Below are positions 45,619 through 54,232 of a stretch of 64,000 nt of DNA, piece by piece. This DNA comes from CAVOGJ01 sp963695405. Lineage in GTDB: Bacteria > Planctomycetota > Planctomycetia > Pirellulales > Pirellulaceae. The stretch's first letter is position 1; each line of letters begins with the position of its first letter. Below the pieces are notes generated by a model that worked only from the letters and a program-made list of their open reading frames with translations, did no database searches and was not told where the DNA came from. Location: contig CAVOGJ010000018.1 in the NCBI GenBank assembly GCA_963695405.1, positions 1-64,000 of the forward strand, read 5' to 3'. The position numbers and the translations under genes are program-made.

Positions 45619-46371
45619 ATGTCGCGACGAAATCAGATACCCGCCGTCTCGGAATCGCTCGACGACTTCCAGTCCATCTCCGACCATCCTGGCTTGTCAC
45701 TCGACGAATTGAGTGGTTCCTTGGCTCAGTTGTTGGGCAAAGGAGCCGATCCGTATGCCGAGAATGCACCAGCGGCAGATGCTCCAGAAATGGCTACCGA
45801 TGGGGCAGATGAGGACGAGGGCCGCCGACGACAGGATACCGATTGCCCGCTTTCCCCCCGCTCGATTCTCGAGGCCATGCTATTTGTAGGGCACCCTGCG
45901 AATGAGCCCCTGACGGCGACCCACATTGCTGCGTTGATGAGGGGCGTACGGGCCAGCGAAGTTGACTTGCTGGTTGAGGAATTGAATGCGACTTACCTGG
46001 AAGAAGGCTGCCCCTATGCGATTCGCCCCGTCGGTGTCGGCTATCGTCTGGAACTGACTGGAGAATTTGAGTCGCTGCGGGAGAAATTCTACGGCAAAGT
46101 TCGTGAGGCGAAATTGTCGCAGGCGGCGATCGACGTGCTCGCGGTCGTGGCTTACCATCAGCCAGTCGATTGTGCCTTTGTGGACAAGATGCGGCGAGAA
46201 GAAAGTGGCCGCGCCCTGTCGCAATTGGTCCGCCGTGAGCTACTGACCATTGAACGGACGGACGAACGTCCCCGGCGAACGTTGTATCGGACAACGGGGC
46301 GATTCCTTGAATTTTTCGGTCTCCAGTCGCTCGATGAACTGCCACAGAGCCAGGACTTTGATCGCCGCTGA
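45619..46371 (+). CDS. scpB: Segregation and condensation protein B
   Basis: 250 residues. Residues 1-~78 are an acidic, probably disordered extension (NAPAADAPEMATDGADEDEG). The winged-helix core then follows: SPRSILEAMLFVGHPANEPL, EELNATYLEEGCPYAIRPVG, and KLSQAAIDVLAVVAYHQPV, then DKMRREESGRALSQLVRREL. The second motif is the ScpB hallmark (A-x-x-E-x-L-x-x-I-A-Y-x-Q-P-V-like). ScpB binds ScpA and the SMC ATPase to compact chromosomes. scpA and smc are not in this window. Confidence 0.88.
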   Translation: MSRRNQIPAVSESLDDFQSISDHPGLSLDELSGSLAQLLGKGADPYAENAPAADAPEMATDGADEDEGRRRQDTDCPLSPRSILEAMLFVGHPANEPLTATHIAALMRGVRASEVDLLVEELNATYLEEGCPYAIRPVGVGYRLELTGEFESLREKFYGKVREAKLSQAAIDVLAVVAYHQPVDCAFVDKMRREESGRALSQLVRRELLTIERTDERPRRTLYRTTGRFLEFFGLQSLDELPQSQDFDRR

Positions 46372-46659
46372 TCGGTGTGAGCGGAGCCTGAGGGGGGCGA
46401 ACGAGACCTCGCTACCGCCTTTCGTGACCGCGGGGCGGGTTTCCCCAGCTAATGCGAATGATCTTAACCGCTTTGACAGCATGGACTTGAGCTGATTCGC
46501 CAGCATCTGCGCTGACAGCGACGGGGGCCGCAGTTAGAATTCGGCGATGGCCATCGGGCTCGTGATTCGCTCCTCTCTCCAGCTATGCTCTTCAGCAGTT
46601 CTCCCCTTCGCCACGGATGTTGGCGTATTTTGATCGGGCCTCAGTCTCCACCGCTTCCC
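46372..46659. other. Intergenic region before the rpe-accD block
   Basis: No supported gene. It probably contains the promoter for the five-gene run that begins at rpe, though no clear consensus box was identified. Confidence 0.4.
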
Positions 46660-47364
46660 ATGCCACAACGCGATAAGATCCTCGCCTTTAAGGCCCTCGC
46701 CCCTCGTATCTTGCCATCCATCCTTGGGTGGGATTTTGGTGACGTCAAGGGCGAGATCGCTCGCCTGGAGGAGGCAGGGGTCTTGGGTCTGCACTTGGAT
46801 ATTATGGACGGCAATTTCGTCAACAACATCAGCTTCGGAATCCCGGTCGTGAAGGGAATTCGCCGACACTGCTCGTTGCCGTTGGACGTGCATTTGATGA
46901 TCTCTAACCCCGAGAAATACGTACTTCCGTTCGCCGAAGCGGGCGCGGATGGAATCACGTTTCATGTCGAAGCAAGTGAAGACCCGGTGAAGTTGCTACG
47001 ACAAGTGCGCGATCTGGGGGTGGCCGCTGGAATCGCGATTGACCACGGGACGCCGACTGCGCGGTTGGCGCCGTGCGTAGGCGATTGTGACCTGGTGCTG
47101 GTGATGAGCGTCAAGGCAGGTTTTGGCGGACAGGCATTTCAGCCGCAGGCACTGCAAAAATTGCGAGATGTGCATGCCCTGTTCGGGTCGGAGGTCCTCC
47201 TGGAAATTGACGGCGGACTGTCACGGGAAAATGTGGGCGATTGCGTCCATGCGGGAGCCGAGTTGCTTGTGATCGGTTCGGCCATCACGGGTCGGCCAGA
47301 CTACGGCGAGGCGGTGCGACAACTTGACGCGGCCGTAGAACATGCGGTCTCTTCTTCGTCTTGA
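46660..47364 (+). CDS. rpe: Ribulose-phosphate 3-epimerase
   Basis: About 234 residues from the ATG at 46660. The TIM-barrel motifs are complete: ILPSILGWDFG, HLDIMDGNFVNNISFG (metal and active-site Asp), DVHLMISNPEKYV, LVMSVKAGFGGQAF and EIDGGLSRENV (second catalytic Asp). The canonical N-x-x-P-N-I motif is here V-N-N-I, a small difference. The enzyme interconverts ribulose 5-phosphate and xylulose 5-phosphate in the pentose phosphate pathway. It heads a co-directional run with the pseudo-phosphatase, accD, a kinase and a lipoprotein. Confidence 0.92.
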   Translation: MPQRDKILAFKALAPRILPSILGWDFGDVKGEIARLEEAGVLGLHLDIMDGNFVNNISFGIPVVKGIRRHCSLPLDVHLMISNPEKYVLPFAEAGADGITFHVEASEDPVKLLRQVRDLGVAAGIAIDHGTPTARLAPCVGDCDLVLVMSVKAGFGGQAFQPQALQKLRDVHALFGSEVLLEIDGGLSRENVGDCVHAGAELLVIGSAITGRPDYGEAVRQLDAAVEHAVSSSS

Positions 47365-47389
47365 TCAGAGAGGTATGTAAATAACCATA

Positions 47390-47971
47390 ATGTTTCGTGT
47401 TTTACTGATTCGTCCAGGCACGACGGATTACGACGAGCAGGGACGCATCAAGGGCCAGTTGAGTATTCCGCTGAACGCGAAAGGGAAGGAGCAGGTCGCG
47501 AAGACGGTCGACGAACTTGCCGACATGGACCTCGAAGCGATTTACGTGGCACCCTGCGAAGCAGCTCTCGAGACGGCCGAAGTGCTGGCACGAGCAACGA
47601 AGATTAAACTGAAGAAGGCGGATGGGCTCTTGAATCTAGGAGTCGGTTTGTGGCAGGGAAAGTTGATTGAGGAGATACGAACGAATCACCCCAAGAGCTA
47701 TCGTCGCTGGCAGGAGCAGCCGCAGACGATGTGCCCCCCCGAGGGGGAGATGTTATCGGCAGCTCAACAGCGACTGACGGAGATGATCGAGCGAATCGGA
47801 CGGAAACTGAAGGATGGGGCGACGATTGCCCTCGTTGTCGCCGAGCCACTGGCGACCATCTTGAGTGCACTCTTAAAACAGCAAGACTTAGGTGACCTTT
47901 GGCAAGTCGAGACACAGTGCGGACATTGGGAACTGATCGATGTGCAGTCCCACAATCTAGTGACCAAATGA
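47390..47971 (+). CDS. Catalytically degenerate histidine-phosphatase (phosphoglycerate mutase) fold protein
   Basis: 193 residues. The fold is clear (RVLLIRPGTTDYDEQGRIKG, IYVAPCEAALETAEVLA, LNLGVGLWQGK), but the active site is lost. The R-H-G motif is R8-P9-G10, so the nucleophilic His is Pro. The second histidine site is V-A-E-P (A151-E152-P153) instead of V-S-H-G, and the substrate Arg in S-x-x-x-R-A is missing (CEAALETA). Only R8 remains. I recall similar R-P-G-T/S-T-D sequences in other planctomycetes, so this is a conserved non-catalytic form rather than random decay. It overlaps accD (ATGA) and follows rpe by 25 bp, so a structural or regulatory role in that operon is plausible. Confidence 0.75.
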   Translation: MFRVLLIRPGTTDYDEQGRIKGQLSIPLNAKGKEQVAKTVDELADMDLEAIYVAPCEAALETAEVLARATKIKLKKADGLLNLGVGLWQGKLIEEIRTNHPKSYRRWQEQPQTMCPPEGEMLSAAQQRLTEMIERIGRKLKDGATIALVVAEPLATILSALLKQQDLGDLWQVETQCGHWELIDVQSHNLVTK

Positions 47972-48798
47972 GTGACCCGATGGGTATCGCAAGACGCACA
48001 AAGCGTGGAGTCCCGGAGGGTCTATGGATCAAGTGCGCGGGATGTGGCGAGTCGGTTTATCGTAAAGATGTCGAAGGCAACCAAAATGTTTGTCCGGAAT
48101 GCGAGCACCATTTTCGACTCTCTGCGTTCGACCGGACCCAGCAGTTGCTAGATGATGGTACGTTCGAAGAATGGGACGCGAAGATCTACCCGACCGATCC
48201 GCTTGGTTTCGCCGACATGAAGCCCTACCGCGAGCGACTGCTGTCGGAGCAGAAACGGACCGGCATGAAGGATGCCGCGATCACGGGTACCGGAATGATT
48301 CGCGCTCGCCGCGTCGCGCTCGCCGTGACGGATTCTGCGTTTATCATGGGAAGTATGGGATCGGTTGTGGGGGAGCGACTGACGAGGTTGGCAGAACGAG
48401 CGACCGCGGAAGGATTGCCGTTGATCATTGTCAGTGGGTCCGGCGGAGGCGCCCGTATGCATGAGGGGATCTTGTCACTTATGCAAATGGCAAAGGTCTC
48501 GGCGGCCTTGGCACGTTTCGACCGTGCGGGGGGCTTGTTTATCTCGGTACTCACCAATCCAACCATGGGGGGCGTGGCTGCCAGTTTTGCCTCGTTAGGA
48601 GACCTTGTGTTCGCGGAACCCAAGGCACTTATCGGCTTTGCCGGGCCACGGACGATTAAGGCGACGATCCAAGTCGAGCTGCCGCCAGGATTTCAGACGA
48701 GCGAGTTCCTGTTGGAGCATGGCTTCATCGATCGCATCGTCCACCGTCACAAGCTGAAAAGCGAAATTGCTCGCGCGATCGACTATTGTGGTAAGTAG
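47968..48798 (+). CDS. accD: Acetyl-CoA carboxylase, carboxyltransferase subunit beta
   Basis: About 276 residues, start overlapping the upstream stop. The N-terminal zinc ribbon has its four cysteines (C23, C26, C42, C45: IKCAGCGES and VCPECEHHF). The crotonase-like carboxyltransferase core follows (ALAVTDSAFIMGSMGSVVGE, IIVSGSGGGARMHEGILSL, PTMGGVAASFASLGD, AEPKALIGFAGPR). With AccA it transfers the carboxyl group from biotin to acetyl-CoA in fatty-acid synthesis. accA, accB and accC are not in this window. Confidence 0.93.
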   Translation: MSDPMGIARRTKRGVPEGLWIKCAGCGESVYRKDVEGNQNVCPECEHHFRLSAFDRTQQLLDDGTFEEWDAKIYPTDPLGFADMKPYRERLLSEQKRTGMKDAAITGTGMIRARRVALAVTDSAFIMGSMGSVVGERLTRLAERATAEGLPLIIVSGSGGGARMHEGILSLMQMAKVSAALARFDRAGGLFISVLTNPTMGGVAASFASLGDLVFAEPKALIGFAGPRTIKATIQVELPPGFQTSEFLLEHGFIDRIVHRHKLKSEIARAIDYCGK

Positions 48799-48813
48799 CC
48801 GATAGGGCCATCC

Positions 48814-49689
48814 ATGGGAATCTCCGATCGACTTCGCGCGCTCTTCAAACCGTCCAAGTGCGACGTGCATGCCCGCTTCGAGATTTTGAAAGAAGCGATC
48901 TCGGGGACCATGTCGAAGTTTTACAAAGCACGCGATCGGGACACCGACGAGATTGTTGGTCTGAAGATTTGCGATCTGGAGAAAACAGAATTTTTCGAGA
49001 ATCGTTTTACGGGACTTGAGAAACCTCTCGAAGGCGACATCGCGCGGATGTTCAATCATCCACGCATCGTCGTGACCAGGGAATCGGGAACAACGACTCT
49101 CGGCGAGCACTACCTGGTGATGGACTACCTGGACGGTCCCGGCCTGAATGCATTTATCAAGCAGCGTTCTCCCATCCTTGAGGGCAAACGTCGCACGCTG
49201 CTCCATAACATGGCCGAAGCGTTGGCGGTGGTCCATCAGGCGGGGTTCATTCACCGCGATGTATGTCCCCGCAACTTCATTTGTGAGAAAGACGGAAATT
49301 CCCTCAAGCTCATCGATTTCGGACTGACGGTGCCGGCGACGAAGGAGTTCAAGCAGCCGGGCAATCGCACCGGCACACCCAACTATATGGCTCCCGAAAT
49401 CGTTCGTCGGCGAGCGACTGACGAGCGTGTTGACATCTTCGCCTTTGGTGTGACGGCCTATCAGGCCATTACCTACGAACTGCCGTGGCTGAGTGGCGAA
49501 ACGAGTGGCAAGGCGGCCCTCGATCATGACACGATTCCTCCTACGTCGATCTTCGAGCGCTACCCCGGCTTGCACCCCAAGTTGGGTGAACTCGTCATGC
49601 AGTGCATGGCAGTGAAACCGGAAGCCCGCCCCGCGACATTTCCCGAAGTGATGCGGCGATTAGAAGAGATCGATTCCGATGAAGCGTAG
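48814..49689 (+). CDS. Atypical Ser/Thr protein kinase
   Basis: 291 residues. The kinase fold is complete but unusual in places. The glycine loop reads EAISGTMSKFYKA, with only one of the three expected glycines. K51 (VGLKIC) is the expected ATP lysine. The catalytic loop is H147-R-D-V-C-P-R-N154 rather than H-R-D-L-K-P-x-N, so the conserved Lys is Cys. D168-F-G (LIDFGLT) and A-P-E (NYMAPEIV) are intact. Activity is possible but likely atypical. No membrane or sensor domain is present. It follows accD by 15 bp and precedes the large lipoprotein by 33 bp, suggesting one operon. Confidence 0.75.
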   Translation: MGISDRLRALFKPSKCDVHARFEILKEAISGTMSKFYKARDRDTDEIVGLKICDLEKTEFFENRFTGLEKPLEGDIARMFNHPRIVVTRESGTTTLGEHYLVMDYLDGPGLNAFIKQRSPILEGKRRTLLHNMAEALAVVHQAGFIHRDVCPRNFICEKDGNSLKLIDFGLTVPATKEFKQPGNRTGTPNYMAPEIVRRRATDERVDIFAFGVTAYQAITYELPWLSGETSGKAALDHDTIPPTSIFERYPGLHPKLGELVMQCMAVKPEARPATFPEVMRRLEEIDSDEA

Positions 49690-49722
49690 CGGCTTGACCG
49701 TGGGCGGAACGTGGAGGGTGGC

Positions 49723-52700
49723 ATGCGTCATTATCTGATCGATTGCCTCGGATGTGGCTGCTTGCTCGTGGCCATCACCGGTTGTCAACCACCTACCCCC
49801 TCTGCGGAGGAAACCAACGATCAGGTCGGCTTGCCAAACTTGCCCGCGACCTTTGCGCCGGCCACCGAGACCATCGCTGAACATAATCGTGGGGTGGGGC
49901 TGATGGGGCAATTCAACTATGAGCAGGCGCACGGTATCTTCGCGCAGCTGGTAGCCGACTTTCCCACCTGGCAAGATGTGCGGGTTGATCTGGCGATCAG
50001 TAAGTTAAATCGACGACAAGAGAACGATGCCGAGGACGCCGAGCGGATTCTGGAAGATGTCATTTCGATCGAGCCAGAGAACCTGCGTGCCAAGTATTGT
50101 CATGGCATTCTCCTGCTCTACAAAGGAGACGCTGAGCGGGCAGAGCAATTGTTTCAAGCGGTAGCCGAGGCCGATCCCAGTGATGCCTATGCCTTCTATT
50201 ACTGGGGCCAATGCCTCTTCGATCGTCGAGACTACGTCGCGGCGCTCGACCGCTTTCAGCAGGCCCAGCGGTTAGATCCCTATCTACGCAGTGCCTACTA
50301 CGGTGCATTTCAATCGCTGCAGAGACTGCAGCGCCCCGAGGATGCCAAGTCGCAACTGACGACGTTTCAAAGGCTGGCCGATAATCCCCAAGCCCGCTCG
50401 GCCGAAATCAAGTATTCCCGCATGGGGCCGAAAGCCGAGACGCGGGCCGTTCGCACGACGGACCCTTCGCGCTTGCCAAAGCCGGTCGGACCGCCGTTTG
50501 CCAGGGCGGTGCCCCTGTCGCTCAGGTCGGAACAGCCGATCGCGTGGGCGGCATTTGATCGTGCGACCGCCCCGTCGATCACCGTCTGCGACCTGGACGC
50601 CGACGGGCGGCAAGATCTGCTGGTCGCCGACGGGTTGGGAAGCGAGCCGCCGACGGCGGCCGTCTTGCTCCGTCGCGATGGCTGCTGGGAACTGGCTCCC
50701 GAGCATCCGCTCGCCTCGCTCACTGAGGTGAACGCTGTGCTGTGGGGAGATGTCGATAATGACGGTCGCGTCGATGCCTATGTTTGCCGGCGGGGTCCCA
50801 ACCAGCTTTGGATGCAACTGGCCGACGGGTGGACGAACGTTACCGAGACGTCTGCAACAGCGGGAGGCAGCCACGACACACTCGATGGTGCGCTCTTTGA
50901 TGCCGATCACGATGGTGACCTCGACATCTGGTTGATTCATCGTGACAGCCCCAATGTTCTGCTGAATAATAACCTCGATGGTACATTTCGCGATATTGCC
51001 GGTGCCCAAGCGGTCGCCGGTGGCGACGCACTTCGTGCCGGAATCGCCGTGGCGGACCTTGACAGCGATCGCGACGCGGACGTCGTGGTGTTGCATCAGG
51101 GAACGGGCCACGAGATCTACCTTAATGACCGTCTCTGGAACTATTCGCCAGGTGGGGATGCTTGGGCAGCATTCAAGGCCGCACCTTGTTTTGCAGTCGT
51201 CGCTGTTGACGAACAGGCGACCGGGCGGACTTCGCTCGTAACCAGCTCACCGCGAGGTATTGAGCGGTGGTCGCCTGCTGCGGACGGTCAGTGGATCGCG
51301 GAGCGGATCATCGCGGATGAGGTCGCTGAGGGACCGCTGGCGGTTCAAGACATCGATGGCGACGGACGTCTCGACGTGGTGTTCACGACTCCCGCAGGTT
51401 GGGCAGTGGCCACCGCCGAAACCACGTACTACTTTCCCAACACCGCAGATGCGGTGGTCGGGCCCTGGACGCTCGCCCTGCTCGGCGACTCGCGCGGCTA
51501 TTCGATTGTCGCTCCGGTCGCGAGCGGACCGCCGCTGGTATGGCATCCTGGTCCTGGGCGTTATCCCTTTGTTCTACTCGAGTTTACCGGCCGAGAGAAT
51601 CGGGCCGACGAAATGCGTTCCAATGCCTCGGGTATTGGGATCCGCGCCGCCGCGCGGATCGGTGACCGCTGGACGGCCCTGCAAACGTTTCGTGATCAAT
51701 CCGGACCTGGGCAGAGTCGCCAGCCCGTCCCCGTAGGTTTGGGCTCGGCAGCGGCGATCGACTACATGTACCTGCTGTGGCCCGACGGATTGTTTCAAAC
51801 CGAACTGGCACTGGCCGCCGGAGCCACCCATCGGATTGCGGAAACCCAGCGACAGGTGAGCAGTTGTCCTGTACTGTTTGTATGGGATGGGGAATCCTAC
51901 CAATTCGTTACGGACATTCTGGGCGTGGGAGGATTGGGCTTCAATCTTTCCAACGGGGAGTACGGCGAGCCACGCCCGTGGGAATTTGTCTTGTTGCCCC
52001 AGCATCTCCCGCCAACCCGCGCGGCGGAATCGATCAAAATGGTGATCGCGGAACCGATGGAAGAGGCGTGCTATCTCGACCATTTGCGTTTGTGGGCGGT
52101 CGATCTGCCTCCCGGTTGGCAGGTGACCGTCGACGAACGGCAATCGACCGGCGCACCGCAAGCGACCGGGGAGCGGCTTTTCTTCCGTGACGTCCGGCTT
52201 CCTAAGGCGGCTAAGACGGAGCAGGGGCAAGACGTGCTCGCTCAAGTCCTGGACGCCGATGGACTTCCCGCGCCCGCGGGCGACAAGGACCCTCGCTTCA
52301 TCGCTTTTGCAAAACCACACACCCTGACGTTGGATTTTGCGGAACCGATTGATCGTCTGCAGCGTCCAACGCTAATCATGGACGCGTGGGTGGAGTATCC
52401 CTATTCGCAAACGATGTTTGCGGCGTGGCAGGCGAGTGCGCCCCATGATGCGGCAACATTGGAAGCGCGCGGCATGGACGGTCGCTGGCACATGGTCTAC
52501 GAGAAGTTTGGCTACCCGGCGGGTATGCCCCGGCAGATGTCATTGCCAATCAATCCCACGCGACTGCCGCCCGGGACCACCAGCCTCCGCTTGTCCTGCA
52601 GCATGCAGATCTTTCGGGATCGCATTCGCGTAGCCGATGTGTTGCCGTGTCCGGAGGCGGTCGAATCCGAATGCCGCTTGCGTTCCGCGACTGCCAGCGA

Positions 52701-53100
52701 GGTGGGCTTTCCGCGGAGATCGTACGACGCCAATCGTCGTCCGCGGTTCCGCTATCAGCAGCGACAGCCTCTATGGGATACGCGGCACCAGTCGGGCTGG
52801 TATACCAATTTTGGTTCGGTGTTGCCACTCATCAGCGAAGCGGAGGATGCGGTGGCCATCTTCGGACCGGGCGAGGAGGTTGCCGTCGATTTTGATCCGC
52901 CAGCCCACGAGCCGGCTGAGGGATGGACGCGCCGTTTTGTGCTGGAATGTCGCGGCTGGTGCAAGGACATGGATCTGTACACCCAGCACGGAGACACACT
53001 GGCCCCCCTGCCCCGCACCAGGATCCGCGACGCTGCGTCGGAAGAAAGGCGGGAACGGCTGCACCGCCTTCACAATCAACGTTTTCGTGTCGGCAGCTGA
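49723..53100 (+). CDS. Giant lipoprotein with TPR, FG-GAP/VCBS repeats and UnbV-like C-terminal part
   Basis: 1125 residues from the ATG at 49723. A lipoprotein signal with lipobox L-V-A-I-T-G-C (Cys at about 21) implies membrane anchoring. Residues ~55-220 form TPR-like helices (AYAFYYWGQCLFDRRDYVAA). FG-GAP/VCBS-type Ca-binding loops follow (~290-590): DLDADGRQDLLVAD, DVDNDGRVDAYVC, DADHDGDLDIWLIH, DIDGDGRLDVVFT. The middle GIGIRAAARIGDRWTALQTF segment is ASPIC/UnbV-like, and a long C-terminal part (~720-1125) is strand-rich without a match I know. It is probably an envelope adhesion or scaffold protein. Its end overlaps the convergent MT-A70 gene by 25 bp. Confidence 0.8.
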   Translation: MRHYLIDCLGCGCLLVAITGCQPPTPSAEETNDQVGLPNLPATFAPATETIAEHNRGVGLMGQFNYEQAHGIFAQLVADFPTWQDVRVDLAISKLNRRQENDAEDAERILEDVISIEPENLRAKYCHGILLLYKGDAERAEQLFQAVAEADPSDAYAFYYWGQCLFDRRDYVAALDRFQQAQRLDPYLRSAYYGAFQSLQRLQRPEDAKSQLTTFQRLADNPQARSAEIKYSRMGPKAETRAVRTTDPSRLPKPVGPPFARAVPLSLRSEQPIAWAAFDRATAPSITVCDLDADGRQDLLVADGLGSEPPTAAVLLRRDGCWELAPEHPLASLTEVNAVLWGDVDNDGRVDAYVCRRGPNQLWMQLADGWTNVTETSATAGGSHDTLDGALFDADHDGDLDIWLIHRDSPNVLLNNNLDGTFRDIAGAQAVAGGDALRAGIAVADLDSDRDADVVVLHQGTGHEIYLNDRLWNYSPGGDAWAAFKAAPCFAVVAVDEQATGRTSLVTSSPRGIERWSPAADGQWIAERIIADEVAEGPLAVQDIDGDGRLDVVFTTPAGWAVATAETTYYFPNTADAVVGPWTLALLGDSRGYSIVAPVASGPPLVWHPGPGRYPFVLLEFTGRENRADEMRSNASGIGIRAAARIGDRWTALQTFRDQSGPGQSRQPVPVGLGSAAAIDYMYLLWPDGLFQTELALAAGATHRIAETQRQVSSCPVLFVWDGESYQFVTDILGVGGLGFNLSNGEYGEPRPWEFVLLPQHLPPTRAAESIKMVIAEPMEEACYLDHLRLWAVDLPPGWQVTVDERQSTGAPQATGERLFFRDVRLPKAAKTEQGQDVLAQVLDADGLPAPAGDKDPRFIAFAKPHTLTLDFAEPIDRLQRPTLIMDAWVEYPYSQTMFAAWQASAPHDAATLEARGMDGRWHMVYEKFGYPAGMPRQMSLPINPTRLPPGTTSLRLSCSMQIFRDRIRVADVLPCPEAVESECRLRSATASEVGFPRRSYDANRRPRFRYQQRQPLWDTRHQSGWYTNFGSVLPLISEAEDAVAIFGPGEEVAVDFDPPAHEPAEGWTRRFVLECRGWCKDMDLYTQHGDTLAPLPRTRIRDAASEERRERLHRLHNQRFRVGS

Positions 53101-53738
53101 GTCCGACTTGGGCCGCCGCTTTCCGATTGACTGTGATGGGCGTAGGTCGGCCAGTTAGGTTCGTAGGACTCGGCCTGATTGCCCCATGTATGCCAGTCGG
53201 GACTGTGCGTCCCACGAGCAAACAGTTCCAGGTAGGGGCCCGGGCTGCAACGTTCGATGATCTCGTACAGTTCATCTGGTTTCCGGGAGTGTTCCCGTTT
53301 GCGCGTTCGCATGATGTTGACTTGAGTCCGTCCTGATTGAGCTGTTCGCAACTTTCCTCGCACTCCGAACAGCACCAGTTCGGTTGTGTTGCGGAAGTAA
53401 AAGCCGACGCCCCGGCCATCCGGCTCACCGTCCTTCCGGACCTTGTGCCAGACGAGGTTCGTCTTGTACTGAAAGCCCCAGGCCGCCATGACCTGCAGAC
53501 CCTCCATCAGCAGGGCGTTGGGTACCCAGAGGTACAGGTGGGCATTGTCAAGGCAGCGATCGGCGACGGGCAGTTGGATTAATTCCTTAAGCGTAAGCGT
53601 CGCGTAGCGATTGAGTCGCCGATGCTCGGGCGCCATTTTCCCGGTGCGATTCGCAAATTGCCAGGGCGGATCCGCGAGGATGGTGCCAACTTGGAGTGCG
53701 CCGCATTTCCTCGCAAAGTCGCGGGCCGCTGAGTTCAT
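53076..53738 (-). CDS. MT-A70-family adenine-N6 methyltransferase
   Basis: 220 residues from the ATG at 53738. The catalytic D-P-P-W (D23, GTILADPPWQF) and family features (YATLTLKELIQLPVADRCLD, AHLYLWVPNALLMEGLQVMA, VGFYFRNTTELVLFGVRG and the closing ELFARGTH) are clear. Homologues methylate adenine in DNA or RNA. Many bacterial copies come from phages or act as orphan DNA methyltransferases, and some are part of restriction systems. No endonuclease-like gene lies nearby. It converges with the lipoprotein gene, overlapping by 25 bp. Confidence 0.85.
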   Translation of the reverse strand: MNSAARDFARKCGALQVGTILADPPWQFANRTGKMAPEHRRLNRYATLTLKELIQLPVADRCLDNAHLYLWVPNALLMEGLQVMAAWGFQYKTNLVWHKVRKDGEPDGRGVGFYFRNTTELVLFGVRGKLRTAQSGRTQVNIMRTRKREHSRKPDELYEIIERCSPGPYLELFARGTHSPDWHTWGNQAESYEPNWPTYAHHSQSESGGPSRTQLPTRKR

Positions 53739-53839
53739 GGCTCAATTCCAACGATGAAAGGGTTTCGTCCCGCCGATTTCGCTCGTGATGAATCATGGTA
53801 TACAATTCAGGCAATCACCGAATACCCGGGAGCCAGCAG

Positions 53840-54232
53840 ATGTTGAACTGTCCTCACTGTCAATTGACGCTGCAGCCGCAAACGTACGAAGGTACGCAAA
53901 TCCTGTTTTGCTCGATCTGCTGGGGACATTGGTTGGATGATCTCGCCCTCGCCACGATCTTGGCGAAGAAGGACTACGGGTTCAGCCGCGAAGAGCGTGA
54001 CACCACGCTGGCCGCCTGGGTCCATATCGAGGGGGATGCTCCAACGCATGATCAGCAAGGAGTGACTTGCCCCGTATGCGGCGAGATCATGACCGAGTCG
54101 ATGTTTGCCGACGGCTGCCCCGTGCTGGTGGATCGATGTTCCCGGCATGGCACTTGGCTCGATGCCGGCGAGATCAAGAAGATTCAAGTTTTTGTTGAAC
54201 AGCGAGAAATGAATCATGAGGGGCCTCTATGA
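53840..54232 (+). CDS. TFIIB-type zinc-ribbon protein
   Basis: About 130 residues from the ATG at 53840. Two zinc ribbons are visible: N-terminal LNCPHCQLTL ... LFCSICWGHWLDD and C-terminal VTCPVCGEIM ... VDRCSRHGTWLDAGEIKKI. The C-P-x-C-x...-C-x-x-x-x-G-x-W-L-D pattern is the zf-TFIIB family, with the second Cys of each pair and a D/E-rich end. Function is unknown; a role in nucleic-acid or protein binding is assumed. Confidence 0.8.
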   Translation: MLNCPHCQLTLQPQTYEGTQILFCSICWGHWLDDLALATILAKKDYGFSREERDTTLAAWVHIEGDAPTHDQQGVTCPVCGEIMTESMFADGCPVLVDRCSRHGTWLDAGEIKKIQVFVEQREMNHEGPL

